Below, one piece after another: positions 50,301 through 56,300 of a stretch of 64,000 bases of DNA. Each line of letters starts with the position of its first letter. The stretch's first letter is position 1. The stretch comes from Branchinecta lynchi (Eukaryota; Arthropoda; Branchiopoda; Anostraca; Branchinectidae), in NCBI GenBank assembly GCA_023053575.1, contig JAKZAP010000012.1:7254230-7318229 (forward strand), written 5' to 3'. Made by a program: the position numbers and the translations under genes. The notes under the pieces are model-generated. The model was given only the letters and a program-made list of their open reading frames with translations. It was not told the DNA's origin and did no database searches.

Positions 50301-50453
50301 TGCCGACCAGTGACACCACTTAAAAAAATATAAATTTCAGGAGGATGCGCTGCTCAGGAGTGTATCAAAATAGTCACTCAACAGTATGTGCCCATCGACA
50401 ACACGATTATTTACAACGCGATGACGGGTGTGATCCTCCCCCTCAGACTGTGA
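20280..50453 (+). CDS. NAE1: NEDD8-activating enzyme E1 regulatory subunit, complete nine-exon gene
   Basis: This is the catalytically inactive half of the heterodimeric E1 that, with UBA3, adenylates NEDD8 and starts cullin neddylation in cytoplasm and nucleus. The coding exons are 20280-20320, 21229-21393, 23460-23648, 26409-26755, 30879-31170, 34130-34332, 43845-43975, 47459-47579 and 50341-50453. They total 1602 nt, that is 533 residues plus TGA, close to the 534 of human. Every intron is GT-AG and every phase joins without a break. Family landmarks in order are [15 protein letters not shown], the Rossmann-like [58 protein letters not shown] and the C-terminal DNTIIYNAM. There is no catalytic cysteine domain, as expected because UBA3 carries it. 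Introns range from 908 bp to 9512 bp and consist largely of transposons. Identification rests on recalled family sequence and is very secure. Confidence 0.96.
20476..20483. promoter_or_regulatory. CRE/ATF-type palindrome in NAE1 intron 1
   Basis: A perfect TGACGTCA lies about 155 bp into intron 1, inside a locally GC-richer stretch (about 20360-20580). This stretch could belong to a promoter region, possibly bidirectional. The site is a sequence match only. Confidence 0.25.
21229..21393 (+). CDS. NAE1: NAE1 exon 2
   Basis: It encodes residues 14-69, beginning LWGDHGQ and including the nucleotide-fold strand [10 protein letters not shown]. The acceptor is CTTGCAG and the donor GTAAGT. It ends with two bases (AA) of an Asn codon completed by the next exon. 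Confidence 0.96.
21421..22649 (+). mobile_element. E1 element, copy e (NAE1 intron 2)
   Basis: It begins 28 bp after the exon 2 donor. It runs from GATCCGCAAAACGTAAGTGG to GACACCTTTGGTCTTG. Two adjacent internal units around 21780-22200 are nearly identical to each other, showing internal unit duplication. Confidence 0.88.
22737..22870 (+). repeat. Short direct duplication in intron 2
   Basis: The block GAATTCAGTGGTTTAGACAT ... GAGAACCCAGACC ... CCTAGAAG occurs twice in tandem, about 70 bp per unit. Confidence 0.8.
23460..23648 (+). CDS. NAE1: NAE1 exon 3
   Basis: It encodes residues 69-132, with the conserved run [11 protein letters not shown] and the strand [12 protein letters not shown]. 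The acceptor is ATTTTCAG and the donor GTAAGT. The first base completes the Asn codon of the DAGNNFF motif. Confidence 0.96.
23895..24950. mobile_element. Inverted-repeat element in NAE1 intron 3
   Basis: The terminal blocks pair: CATGCCGTACCTATATCTTT at about 23930 with its inverse at about 24895, extending some 85 bp each. Inside are a U-family repeat and a LINE-tail-like stretch (24250-24450), so it is a nested composite. No coding capacity. Confidence 0.7.
24455..24660 (+). repeat. U-family repeat, copy 2
   Basis: Aligns with 10025-10245 (CAGAATATCTACGGCCGTCC and ATGACGCGGAAA). Confidence 0.75.
25117..25189 (-). tRNA. tRNA-like sequence, degenerate
   Basis: The minus strand has a D arm GCTC-AATTGGTTA-GAGC with a good A box, a 7-nt anticodon loop ATATGGA on an imperfect stem, and a T arm GCGGG-TACAAAT-CCCCC with one mismatch. 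The acceptor stem pairs at about five of seven positions, and a run of eight T follows as a Pol III terminator. The loop would give anticodon ATG, but the defects argue for a pseudogene or SINE head inside NAE1 intron 3. Confidence 0.45.
25425..25670 (+). repeat. V-family repeat, copy 2
   Basis: Aligns with 5695-5960 (GATTTCATCGAATGAACT, ACTAAAAATGTAAGC). Confidence 0.7.
25672..26090 (+). repeat. Y-family repeat, long copy
   Basis: Shares with 48620-49150 the CTGCCTT start, TTTCTCCATTGTTTCG, the GCGCCCGGCCGCCGCG block and the TTTCATA-x-TGA end. This copy is uninterrupted at the place where E1 copy h is inserted in the minus-strand Y copy. Confidence 0.75.
26409..26755 (+). CDS. NAE1: NAE1 exon 4 (largest exon)
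   Basis: It encodes residues 132-248. It contains [39 protein letters not shown] and [15 protein letters not shown], all in family order. The acceptor is CCTTTCAG and the donor GTAAGT. An 11-base T run follows immediately in the intron. Confidence 0.96.
27040..27120 (-). repeat. F-family repeat fragment
   Basis: AAACGGATTCGTCAGCTTAT then CTCGGCCCTTCTTGGCAAGG, as in 80-200. Confidence 0.65.
27183..29325 (-). mobile_element. LINE-C, interrupted by an E1 element
   Basis: The minus-strand LINE ends in a (GATA)6 tail at 27186-27213. Its RT C-terminal half (27644-28189) has FCGVPWGLF, motif [22 protein letters not shown] and [13 protein letters not shown]. The upstream RT segment [12 protein letters not shown] resumes at about 29253-29325, on the other side of E1 copy f. 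Same clade as LINE-A and LINE-E. Motif B has W where Q is usual (GVPWG). Confidence 0.85.
28221..29252 (+). mobile_element. E1 element, copy f, inserted in LINE-C
   Basis: Full-length type, from TTTTTGGGATCCCAAAACG to CGAAACCTTTGGTCTTG, with about six internal units. LINE-C coding sequence flanks both sides in matching frame order, which proves that E1 is mobile. TTTTGTTTT-like sequence occurs at both junctions, a possible short TSD overlapping the element end. Confidence 0.92.
29425..29530 (-). mobile_element. LINE 3' tail with (TTA)n
   Basis: ATAATAATAAGTGTATTTAA then GCCCAGGGGCCATA matches the tail at 38310-38370 (AATCTGTATTTAAAGCCAGAGGCCATA). Confidence 0.65.
29671..30182 (+). mobile_element. 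E1 element, copy g (both ends missing)
   Basis: Begins at the GTCCGTCCGTATGTCTGTAA leader and ends at the GACAATCGTTTTTTACCCGG unit. The terminal palindromes are lacking. Confidence 0.8.
30185..30265 (+). repeat. M-family MITE remnant
   Basis: CGCTACGAGTATGGCCCGTTTGCGAAAT ... TCTTGGGGCTACTCCCTAGTG resembles the right end of the MITE at 62526-62862. Confidence 0.5.
30380..30760 (+). mobile_element. LINE C-terminal fragments
   Basis: Two overlapping degenerate copies (CAGCATAAATTGAGGACGGA and CAGCACAAAGTGAGGATGGA) read as GHQHK-R-ERFYKD. They are followed by frameshifted [22 protein letters not shown] sequence, the usual LINE ending. Confidence 0.6.
30879..31170 (+). CDS. NAE1: NAE1 exon 5
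   Basis: It encodes residues 248-345. It covers the helical insertion with [35 protein letters not shown] and [16 protein letters not shown], typical of APPBP1. The acceptor is TTTTGCAG and the donor GTGAGT. Confidence 0.96.
31240..31724 (+). repeat. R-family repeat (left part)
   Basis: GTGCCAAATAGCGATCGCAATT, CTTGGCAGGCGTATCAGGGA and GATCCGACCATCTTGG recur at 52470-52620. LINE-D splits this copy from its right part at 33010-34080. Confidence 0.7.
31725..33010 (-). mobile_element. LINE-D, best-preserved reverse transcriptase in the window
   Basis: A 393-codon uninterrupted minus-strand frame (31880-33061) carries the RT core in order. Motifs are [28 protein letters not shown], motif [11 protein letters not shown], motif [12 protein letters not shown], motif [13 protein letters not shown] and [10 protein letters not shown]. 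The frame runs about 50 bp past the LINE 5' end into flanking R repeat. The tail is (TTACA)n at about 31722-31735. The 5' truncation removes any endonuclease, so the copy is not autonomous, though the YADD box is intact. Confidence 0.9.
33011..34080 (+). repeat. R-family repeat (right part) in NAE1 intron 5
   Basis: Several degenerate R-type units with a GATTTGACCATTTTTCGGGG / CTCCGACCATCTTGGGGGAA theme and poly-G tracts. No coding capacity. Confidence 0.6.
34130..34332 (+). CDS. NAE1: NAE1 exon 6
   Basis: It encodes residues 345-413, starting with the YR of the LQNVYR motif. The middle matches the family positions of the CSNSAFLRVVRCRSL segment, here [17 protein letters not shown]. The acceptor is TTCTCGTAG and the donor GTAAGT. 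The next intron is the longest, 9512 bp. Confidence 0.95.
34745..34900. repeat. Z-family palindrome element, partial copy
   Basis: TTAGCTGCGATTTTGCAGATACC, then CACGATATCTGATTCCGCGG and TGCAGTTACCATGCTATCTG match the Z elements at 42650-43812. Confidence 0.65.
35340..35560 (+). repeat. W-family repeat, left-arm copy
   Basis: CTCCGCGCGGACTCCGCG then AACACAGGGAATGCCTCC matches 44708-44770, and is also an inverted match to the right arm of W at 45225-45290. Confidence 0.65.
35570..35920 (+). repeat. X-family repeat, uninterrupted copy 1
   Basis: Left part matches 58735-58852 and right part matches 60280-60475. Here the two parts are joined by about 80 bp instead of by an E1 element, so this is a paralogous empty site for E1 copy k. 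Confidence 0.7.
36892..37094 (-). mobile_element. LINE 3' fragment inserted in LINE-E
   Basis: A GGTAGGTAGGTAGGTAG tail then TTTATTTATAATAAATTTAACC interrupts LINE-E between TKYKG and the GVFSDS sequence. Confidence 0.65.
37247..37440 (+). mobile_element. Second LINE 3' fragment inserted in LINE-E
   Basis: It interrupts LINE-E just after the YVDD box and ends with a GGGCAATAAATATATACATACATAC-type tail. This is a plus-oriented 5'-truncated insertion. Confidence 0.65.
38331..38600 (-). mobile_element. LINE 3' fragment with (TTA)n tail
   Basis: An ATAATAATAATAATAATAAT tract then CTGTATTTAAAGCCAGAGGC matches 29441-29490. No RT motif remains. Confidence 0.55.
38605..38840 (+). repeat. W-family repeat, right-arm copy
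   Basis: GACAATACGGGGAGTGGAGC and GACAAAGAAAAACGCGGGGG match 45250-45310. Confidence 0.7.
38905..39195. repeat. Left terminal inverted repeat of the Academ-like transposon
   Basis: Pairs with 42265-42556. It contains a local direct duplication of GATTGATTTTGGTACGATTC not present in the right end. Confidence 0.85.
39475..39972 (-). pseudogene. Academ-like protein, C-terminal piece with cysteine-rich finger
   Basis: The 165 codons contain [25 protein letters not shown] and [11 protein letters not shown]. The finger follows: [22 protein letters not shown], then SCKGTSC, a tesmin/TSO1 CXC-like spacing with two expected Cys positions apparently replaced by Phe. Ends EDMWLIK. I recall this C-terminal layout from many uncharacterised invertebrate proteins of mobile-element character. 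Confidence 0.75.
39983..40300 (-). pseudogene. Academ-like protein, middle piece
   Basis: Encodes [43 protein letters not shown] and [17 protein letters not shown], in the family order after the N-terminal domain. It stops at NMDEES, where the region I expect to hold a nuclease-like domain should begin. That region is missing before the C-terminal piece. Confidence 0.7.
40290..40849 (-). mobile_element. LINE 3' end inserted in the Academ-like ORF
   Basis: The RT C-terminus reads [32 protein letters not shown] and [12 protein letters not shown], then stop. A short 3' UTR with a long poly-A/T run at about 40380-40402 and an (ATT)n tail follows. This LINE terminus differs from LINE-A. Confidence 0.85.
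40850..41650 (-). pseudogene. Academ-like protein, N-terminal piece
   Basis: Open from the poly-G tract at about 41650. Encodes [96 protein letters not shown] and SDQHKE. It then fuses in frame to LINE RT at [12 protein letters not shown], giving a chimeric 363-codon frame (40408-41499) that is not a natural gene. Confidence 0.78.
41293..42205 (-). repeat. 456-bp tandem duplication within the transposon
   Basis: Units 41293-41748 and 41749-about 42205 are nearly identical, including the coding block [20 protein letters not shown] and a poly-G run in each. The duplicated unit lies upstream of the ORF start and re-reads residues of the N-terminal domain before diverging. Confidence 0.9.
42265..42556. 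repeat. Right terminal inverted repeat of the Academ-like transposon
   Basis: Inverse of 38905-39195, ending TAGATTGACTGTACTA. TTT follows, and TTT precedes the left end, so a 3-bp duplication is possible but weak; a TA duplication inside the end is an alternative reading. Confidence 0.85.
42650..43040. mobile_element. Z-family palindrome element, copy 1
   Basis: Termini TTAGTTGTGTTTTCGCAGATACC and GGTATCTACAAAAACGCAGC form an inverted repeat. The interior is built of GTGGTATCAGATACCACGGT-type palindromes flanking a conserved core (CCTAGGATTTTGTCAAATTG, GAAGAAGTTTGGCACTTG). No coding capacity; MITE-like. Located in NAE1 intron 6. Confidence 0.8.
43041..43367. repeat. Degenerate Z-like sequence between two Z copies
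   Basis: Contains further GTATCAAATACCACGGTTAC and TATCAGATACACAGTACC tracts; probably a decayed or partial third copy. Confidence 0.55.
43368..43812. mobile_element. Z-family palindrome element, copy 2
   Basis: Termini AATAGTTGCGTTTTTGAAGAT and ATCTGCAAAACGCAACTAAT. Same palindrome array and same core as copy 1 (CCTAGGATTTTGTCAAATTG, GAAAGAAGTTTGGCACTTGG). It ends only 33 bp before NAE1 exon 7. Confidence 0.82.
43845..43975 (+). CDS. NAE1: NAE1 exon 7
   Basis: It encodes residues 413-456. It contains [20 protein letters not shown], matching the [20 protein letters not shown] segment of human NAE1. The acceptor is TGTCTAG and the donor GTAAGA; it ends in phase 0. Confidence 0.95.
44047..44493. 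mobile_element. T-family MITE, copy 1
   Basis: Left end ACACATGTATGCGCAGTTTCAACGGATAACAC and right end GTTATCTGTTGAAAACTGCGCATCCTTGTGTT-like form the inverted repeat. A second copy lies at 61692-61980. An F-family fragment (44290-44460) is inserted here. Confidence 0.7.
44290..44460 (+). repeat. F-family fragment inside T copy 1
   Basis: CAAGTTCATTTTCCAGCTTG, GAGGACCTTTGCCAAGATGG and TATCCGTTTTGCACTGTC. Confidence 0.7.
44700..45400. mobile_element. W-family inverted-repeat element with LINE insertion
   Basis: Left arm GGGAGTCACTCCACGCGGAC ... GGGGAATGC pairs with right arm GCATTCCCC ... GAGTGGAGCGAGTCCC. A LINE 3' fragment (44948-45222) splits the interior. Solo arms occur at 35340 and 38605. 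Confidence 0.65.
45480..45640 (-). mobile_element. LINE-A 3' UTR, solo copy
   Basis: ATTTATTTAATAATAAAGCA, CTCGTGGGCAGAGCCCAAAT and AGTTGTCAACACATAATT match the LINE-A 3' UTR at 10945-11070 with no RT. Confidence 0.8.
45957..47058 (-). mobile_element. E1 element, copy h, with perfect 16-bp TSD
   Basis: Reversed copy from CAAGACCAAAGGTTTCGATG to TTTTGGGATCCCAAAAACC. GGGTTAAAAAGTAGAA occurs exactly at 45941-45956 and 47059-47074. This defines both ends of E1 and shows insertion with a long duplication, more like retroposition than a cut-and-paste transposon. The host is a Y repeat. Three to four internal units near 46440-46740 are almost identical. Confidence 0.93.
47075..47290 (-). repeat. 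Y-family repeat, minus strand, part 1
   Basis: Reverse of the Y sequence at 25672-25910. It continues across E1 copy h into 45890-45940 (GCGGCGGGTGGACGCAAAAT), the counterpart of the GCGCCCGGCCGCCGCG block. Confidence 0.7.
47459..47579 (+). CDS. NAE1: NAE1 exon 8
   Basis: It encodes residues 457-497 with the signature [18 protein letters not shown], one of the most conserved APPBP1 stretches. The acceptor is TTTTTCAG and the donor GTGAGT. Confidence 0.96.
47790..48010 (-). repeat. LINE 3' tail with internal tandem duplication
   Basis: An ATCGATCAATCAATCAAG tail then two nearly identical units starting AGCTAGAAAAGGAATACAAA. Confidence 0.7.
48620..49150 (+). repeat. Y-family repeat, longest copy
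   Basis: CTCATTCTGCCTTATATATT, TTTCGCCATTGTTCCG, GCGCCCAGCCGCCACG and a TTTCATATTGAAACGATCAT end align with 25672-26060. A (GAT)n tail at 48827-48843 belongs to an inserted or internal LINE-like fragment. Confidence 0.7.
49151..50340. other. Rest of NAE1 intron 8
   Basis: Unassigned, with several G/C-rich tracts (49235-49280, 50150-50300). No exon other than exon 9 is recognisable. Confidence 0.5.
50341..50453 (+). CDS. NAE1: NAE1 exon 9 (stop codon)
   Basis: It encodes residues 497-533. It begins [20 protein letters not shown], continues NTIIYNAM and ends at TGA 50451-50453. The extreme tail departs from the usual SATF-type ending. The acceptor is AAATTTCAG. Confidence 0.95.
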
Positions 50454-50503
50454 AGTTAGGTACCTTATCATTTACTAATTATATCGAAGTTATTTTCAGC
50501 CAT

Positions 50504-50509
50504 ATTAAA
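50504..50509 (+). terminator. Candidate NAE1 polyadenylation signal
   Basis: An ATTAAA hexamer lies 51 bp after the NAE1 stop. No AATAAA occurs before the first downstream MITE at about 50707, so this variant signal is the nearest candidate. Transcript data would settle it. Confidence 0.35.
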
Positions 50510-50706
50510 CGATCGATTTTTGTAACGAGCGTCGAGTCCCATCCTCTTTCGCCATTATCTCCATCTGTGTTGTCTATTTGAGTTAGATTCTAGGCTGTAG
50601 TGAGCACAGGTCAGAGAAAAATACAGTAACACCGGTAAGTTTCATGTTAAAAGTTGATCGCTGGTTAATACACTAGTTAGTGTAGATCGCCCACATGTTA
50701 GCTAGC

Positions 50707-51058
50707 ACAGCAAAATAACACTAGGGATTAGCATCAAGACCTCTGCTTTCCTTTCGCAAACGGGCCATACTAATAGCGCCGCCCAGTGAGCTTGCGGCAT
50801 TTAAAGCAAGGCAAACTTTGGGTTTAGAAATTTCTAGTAAAGCTAAGATGCGGTCTGCATACATCGAGGAAACAGGAGAGGTTGCATCTTTTTTTTTTGC
50901 TGTGCTCAAAATGTGAAATTGCTGGAGCCAGCGCTGCTGCACGACCGATTGAGTTTCAGTGGGGGCGTTCACTATCGCTTGTGGTGCTATGTCGCCGATT
51001 GCGACACTTTTCACTATAATGTACTTTATCTCCTGCAAGGACTCCTCTTGTTATTTAG
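50707..51058 (-). mobile_element. M-family MITE, copy 1 (reversed)
   Basis: Left end AGCAAAATAACACTAGGGAT is the inverse of the right end of copy 3. Its interior inverts the sequence of copy 2, so copies 1 and 2 stand head to head just after NAE1. Confidence 0.75.
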
Positions 51059-51385
51059 CAGAGCAAAATAACACTAGAAAGTAGCTCCAAGACTGACACA
51101 CTCGAATAGCAGCGACACTAGCACCACTAGCGATAGTGAACGTCCCTAGTGAAACTCAATCAATCGTTCACCAGCGCTGACTCCAATAATTTGAACTTCT
51201 GAACAAAGCAAAAATAAAGATACAACCTTCCGTGTTTCTTCGATGTGTGCAGAGTTGCTGGAAATTTCTAAACCCGCAATTTCATCTCGCTTTAAATGCC
51301 AGAAGCGTAGTGGTCAGCGCTACGCATATGGTCCGATTGTGAAGCATGTTGGCGCTACTCCCTATTGTTATTTTACTCTGCTTTT
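51059..51385 (+). mobile_element. M-family MITE, copy 2
   Basis: GAGCAAAATAACACTAGAAA start, GCAGCGACACTAGCACCACT interior, and GGCGCTACTCCCTATTGTTA end; aligned with 62526-62862. Confidence 0.8.
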
Positions 51386-52434
51386 CAGTATGAGCAATAC
51401 CCCAGTGACGACGGACGGGGCTTACTAACTATTGAAATTGTTGCAAAATCTTCGTGAATTACTTTTTGAATTTTTCGCTTTTCAACGCAAGCCCCGAGTT
51501 TCCTTACCTTGAGGCGCCACTAGGAAAGGCGTTGGCAAACCCGATTTCCCTGCTTCCGCTCGGGATTTCCACAATTTAATCAGTGCGCGCATTTACTATA
51601 TTTTTTTTTGCGATAAAAGTTATTTATTTATTTTATTTTACTTATCTATTTAAACTAAATCAACGGCCAACTACGGCATATAAATCTTCAAACAATAACA
51701 AAAAACAAAATTAACAACAACTCACAATAGAACGGGGGAAAAGTTGCAAAACAGCAACTTCCCCCACGACAACCATATTGGGAGCGTCAGCCTAATGTGC
51801 GGCCCAGCCAGCACAGCACAACCAGCAGCGGGTTCTGAGACTCGAGAATGCGCTTCTGCAGAAAAAGAGCAGAAAAGCGCAAAAAGAGGGACGCTTTGCT
51901 TGTATTCTACATTTTTTTTTTTCAATCAATCAAAAATACATCGTATCATTGGACCGTCGTTTACGGTCAAGACAGTTAATTTGGATAATATAATTATAAA
52001 TAAACACTTTTCTTCTTTGTCATGGCCGTTGGCTCTTAGCGCAAATAAAATCTTATCTTATCTTATACGTGCTAGTTACCAACATCACTTAAATTAACGG
52101 ATTAAAATGTTAGGTGAAATACCGTACAAAAGATTTCATGTAATGATCGGTCAAGTATGTATAGGTAGTGTCACTAGTTTCTGGGAAGCAGCGTCACGCT
52201 GTCTTTGTCTCGTGCTGGGCCTGCTACTTGTTAGTTTAAAATCGGGTAGACTGGTATGATGCGCACATGATGACAGGCATCTGTTACCAAACGCTATAGT
52301 TGATGCCGTCTTTCAGCGAGGACTGGCAGATCAAACTTGACCAAAGTAGGAAACATGTCCGGGACCGAGCATAATCTTTACAGCCCTTTTTCGATCCGCA
52401 GCCTCTTTGCCATACGCCCGTTAAAAGTTTTGTC
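51386..52434. other. LINE tails and unassigned sequence
   Basis: 51605-51920 has a minus-type tail (TTATTTATTTTATTTTAC). 51960-52070 is a plus-type fragment ending in (CTTAT)3. Its CATGGCC-GTTGGCTCTTA block is the inverse of 58590-58640. No gene is seen. Confidence 0.5.
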
Positions 52435-52800
52435 AATGTTTTCTATGGCACTTGCAGTCTCTGGCTCAAGTGCCATATACAAATCGCAATTCCGTCTGTC
52501 CCAGGATTGCGAGTTTTGGTACTTTCAGATGTGCTTGGACGATGAAACTTGGCAGGCGTATCAGGGACCCGACCAAACTAACTTCGAAACAATCATTTTC
52601 CCGATCCGACCATCTTGGCGGGAGTTGAGGGAGGCGGTGGAATCCGGAAAATTAAGCAGTGCATAACTTTCGAACGGTGATCGGATTGGAATGAAGCTTA
52701 ATAAATGAACAGATGACATATCTGTGATGTCCCATTTGAAGTCCGGACCAAATTCGACAGCTTCTGAACCAGCCTTGCAAGTGCCAAATGAGTATCTAGT
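52435..52800 (+). repeat. R-family repeat
   Basis: CTTGGCAGGCGTATCAGGGA, CCGATCCGACCATCTTGG and CGAACGGTGATCGGATTGG match 31350-31500. Confidence 0.75.
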
Positions 52801-53111
52801 TCTTGGTTTTGTTCATCTTACCCCCCCCCCCATGCTTTTCGCCAGGTTCCAAAATCCCCATATGAACCAAAGTTAGGGGTCGGTCAATTTTTAGCCGCCT
52901 TACTAGATCGTTTCCTGGATTATGTCCGACGGATTCCGGCGAATTTTCGGTCTGTGCCAAATTCAAGTGTATCCAAGTCAAAAGTAGGAGCAGGATTCAT
53001 TGGTGAAAATTTATCCGCAAGTCCAAAGTAGGAACCGGGTTGTCGAATGATATCAAACACGGATCCTGCTTCGGAACAGGGATCCTGACTTACTTGTTTT
53101 TCGGCCTGTAT

Positions 53112-53117
53112 TTTATT
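53112..53117 (-). terminator. USP30-like gene polyadenylation signal
   Basis: A canonical AATAAA on the minus strand lies about 100 bp after the stop codon of the last USP30-like exon. Confidence 0.6.
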
Positions 53118-53218
53118 GCCTGTAGGTTACGGCCTAACCTCGTCTTGTGAGTGTATTGGTAAAAACGTAGCACAGTTGAATCGTATAACGTCTAAATACG
53201 TTTAAAAAAAAAACCCCT

Positions 53219-53312
53219 CTAAATCCTTTCGTAAAATAACATATAAGCTGAAGTGTTGAAAACGTCACTCTTCGAAACCTTTTTCACCGATGCGTCTGAA
53301 GTGAAGTACCAC
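53219..53312 (-). CDS. USP30: USP30-like exon D (stop codon)
   Basis: The acceptor is TTTTTACAG. The first G completes an Arg codon with the AG of exon C. The exon continues WYFTSDASVKK and ends SAYMLFYERI then TAG, matching the WLWVSDDTVRK and SAYLLFYERV segments of human USP30. Confidence 0.92.
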
Positions 53313-56300
53313 CTGTAAAAAGGAAAAAGAAAATAATCAGGATAAAAAAGATAGCATAAGCTCTTACGTTGCTATGCAGTTGGGAAATGCAAGAAGGGCA
53401 ATTCGTATTTACTAAAGTAATTCATTCTACAGTAGTATTTGCATCCATTCTCGTTCCCGAGATTCTACACTTCAGAAGCATATCCTATCTCCTCTATTAG
53501 CATTTATCACGCTTGTCACGTTTCTTCTCTTTGCGGCCTCTTTACTGTTTACGGCTACGGCTTCTTTCCAGGATTCCGATCGCTGTTTCCTAGAAGCTTA
53601 TTGGTCCGAAGACGAGTTGTGCAAATTTTGCCAAGATCGTCTTCCCTGTCAAGGGACAAGGACTGAAGCTAACAAGAGCTATAGAAGCTGATATGGCACT
53701 CGCAAGGCTGGGTCGGAGGATGAAAGTATGAATTTGCCAATTTGTGGGTCTGTCGTGATCATTTGTCAGCAAAACCCTTGAGATCAGAATGATCATGGGC
53801 CCTTGGAAATCACGAGAGTATATCGTTTGGTAAAAAGTATATTATATTTGCACTTGGCTGTGGTGATGTGCACTTTAAGGGCGCTAGAAACTCATCTGTA
53901 AGCAAAACCCTTGAGAAAGAAATGATGATAGGATCATCGAGATCATGGAAACGTATATTTTGCTGAAAGGAATTTCTTGTACTTCAAAGACAAAGACAAA
54001 GACTTCTAAGGAAAACCCTTGAGGCAAAAATGATTATGGGCCCTTGGGGATCACGAATATTTATTGTTTGGTCAAAAGTATTTTCGGTTAAGATGCGCAC
54101 GGCTAGAAATTCATGTAAGTATGTAAGTAAGTAATTTATTTCTGACCCGCCATTTGAAAAGCTTATATTTTGTAAAACAAAATAGAAGAATGTTAAACAG
54201 AACCCTTGTGGCACAAAGATCATGGGCCCTCGGGGATCATGAAATGTGTTTATTGGTCAAAAGTTTTTTTTTTCACTTTGCGGTTAAGACGCGCACTTAG
54301 CTAGAAATTCATTTCTAAGCAAAACCCTTCATGCTAAAATTACCATGGGCTCATGGAGATCATGAAATGGTAAATTTAAGCTTTAAAGTATTTTTTATAC
54401 TTTGCGGTTAATATGAGAACTTTAACGGATGGTCGGATCTGGGAAGTGAACGAACGGGAGTGACAGTTTCTAAGCCAGTCTTGTCAAGTCTGTAATGTTC
54501 CAGCCAAGTTTCATCGTCGTGCTACATACCACAGATCGCCGGGATTCCGGACCCTCTCCCCCCAGTGCCCGGATCCGGTCCGGTTATGTCACTTACAAGG
54601 GCTGAACTATCCCTTTGTTTGCTTTGTCCCTGGTGCATCTAGTATTTTCCTTGGCTGCGAAGTCGTTCCCGAGTTTTAGGAAGTTCTCTATTTGAGCTTA
54701 CTAACTGACCATATAGGTTTTGTGATTTATATAATTTATTTATTTGCATAATTTTACCCAGTAGGCCTACCAGTTTCCGTCCCGCTGCAGTATAGCTCGC
54801 GACAGAAAAGGGATTTGTTTGTCCAGGACAAACCTTTGATTTACAAAAAAATCACAAAAAGTTGCTTTCGGCAAAAAGCGACAAAACTCGAGAGGAAAAA
54901 CTTCCACAATTTTACTGATACACACGTCAAGGGATTACGGAAGTGTAGCGCAGATTTCTACTTGTCAGTCTGAAGGGACCTAAGAACTGTAGGCTACAAT
55001 AAATAAAAATGAGTCCCTACCTAGTGCTTGGACATCCAGGCTCCAATCTGTATGCGAAGAAGTGACCCGAAAACGCATCTCCGGAATGAACGGCAACGGA
55101 TACTAGCCTGTAGAACTTGTGGGGCTGCCGGGCTGAAGACCCCAGCGACTAAAAATCCAAGAAAAAAAAAAAATAATTTATGTATTAATTACATACTCAA
55201 AACCGTAAACGAAAAAGAAGACAAAGAAAATAAAACAAACTTTTGATCTGAAAATACAAAAAAAAATCTGATTATGCCGCCGACAAGTATCCGTCTTAGC
55301 TGGAAAGACGAAGAAAAGACAGATGACTCCAAAACCAAAATACAGAAGAATGTCTACAAATTCGACAACCCAATCGAACAGCGGCCATGTCCAGAATGAA
55401 ATCACAGCACCAGCTTTAACTTCAACCAGTTTTCAGAGAAGAAGTCCACAAATCAGATATTTAAGGAAGAATCTTTGATTGTTTTTCTACAAGTTCATTT
55501 TCCAGTTTGAGCGGCTTGAGCCTGAAGAGGACCCTTGCCAAGAAGGGCCGAATTATAGCTCTAATAAAATGTAGCTGACTTATCCGTTTTGCACCGTCAA
55601 ATATGATTCGCAGTCAGCTTGGGCGGAAGGAATATTTAGTCCTGTACAGTCAGTCAGACGTGTAGTTGTAGTTGTAAATTCAAATTTAGCATCAAATTAA
55701 GTCTAAATAGTAAAATCAACTACTCTATGAAGTATATAGAAATAAAACTGAAGATCCTTTCTGCACAGAATGACGAGGACGTAAGCCTGAAGTTATATTT
55801 ATTGAGATCTGTCTAGATTTTATTTTATAACCAGAAATTTGAAATTAACGCAAGAAAAAAACACAGACAAACCGGCGACTTCGAGAGTTTCACGGCTAGA
55901 CTGTCTGTCACACAATGATGTTTCCGCGACAAACACTCACACAGTTATGTTAAGGAAAAACTCCTTTAAACTTTAAAAGTGAGCATGCTTGGGTCACCAA
56001 GCTTCGTGACCAAGCTTAATGTACCCATGGTGGAAAGCGCAGCAGAAATTTGGCTTTATGAAAGTAGAGATATTAGATTTCTGTTTACGTCTGATGGTCC
56101 AGAAGGGAGTGACGTATAGAAAGTGCAGAGGAGCCTTCCAAGGGGTCCAGAGCTACCCAGCAAAAACAGGAAAATAACCAGAAAAAATCAGTTTCTCATC
56201 AGGATTGTGACATAAGAATTGTGACACAGAATTGTGACTGATTGAAACATTCAAATTAATCAATGGAAGTTATGACAATTTCGAAGTGACTGATTTATTA

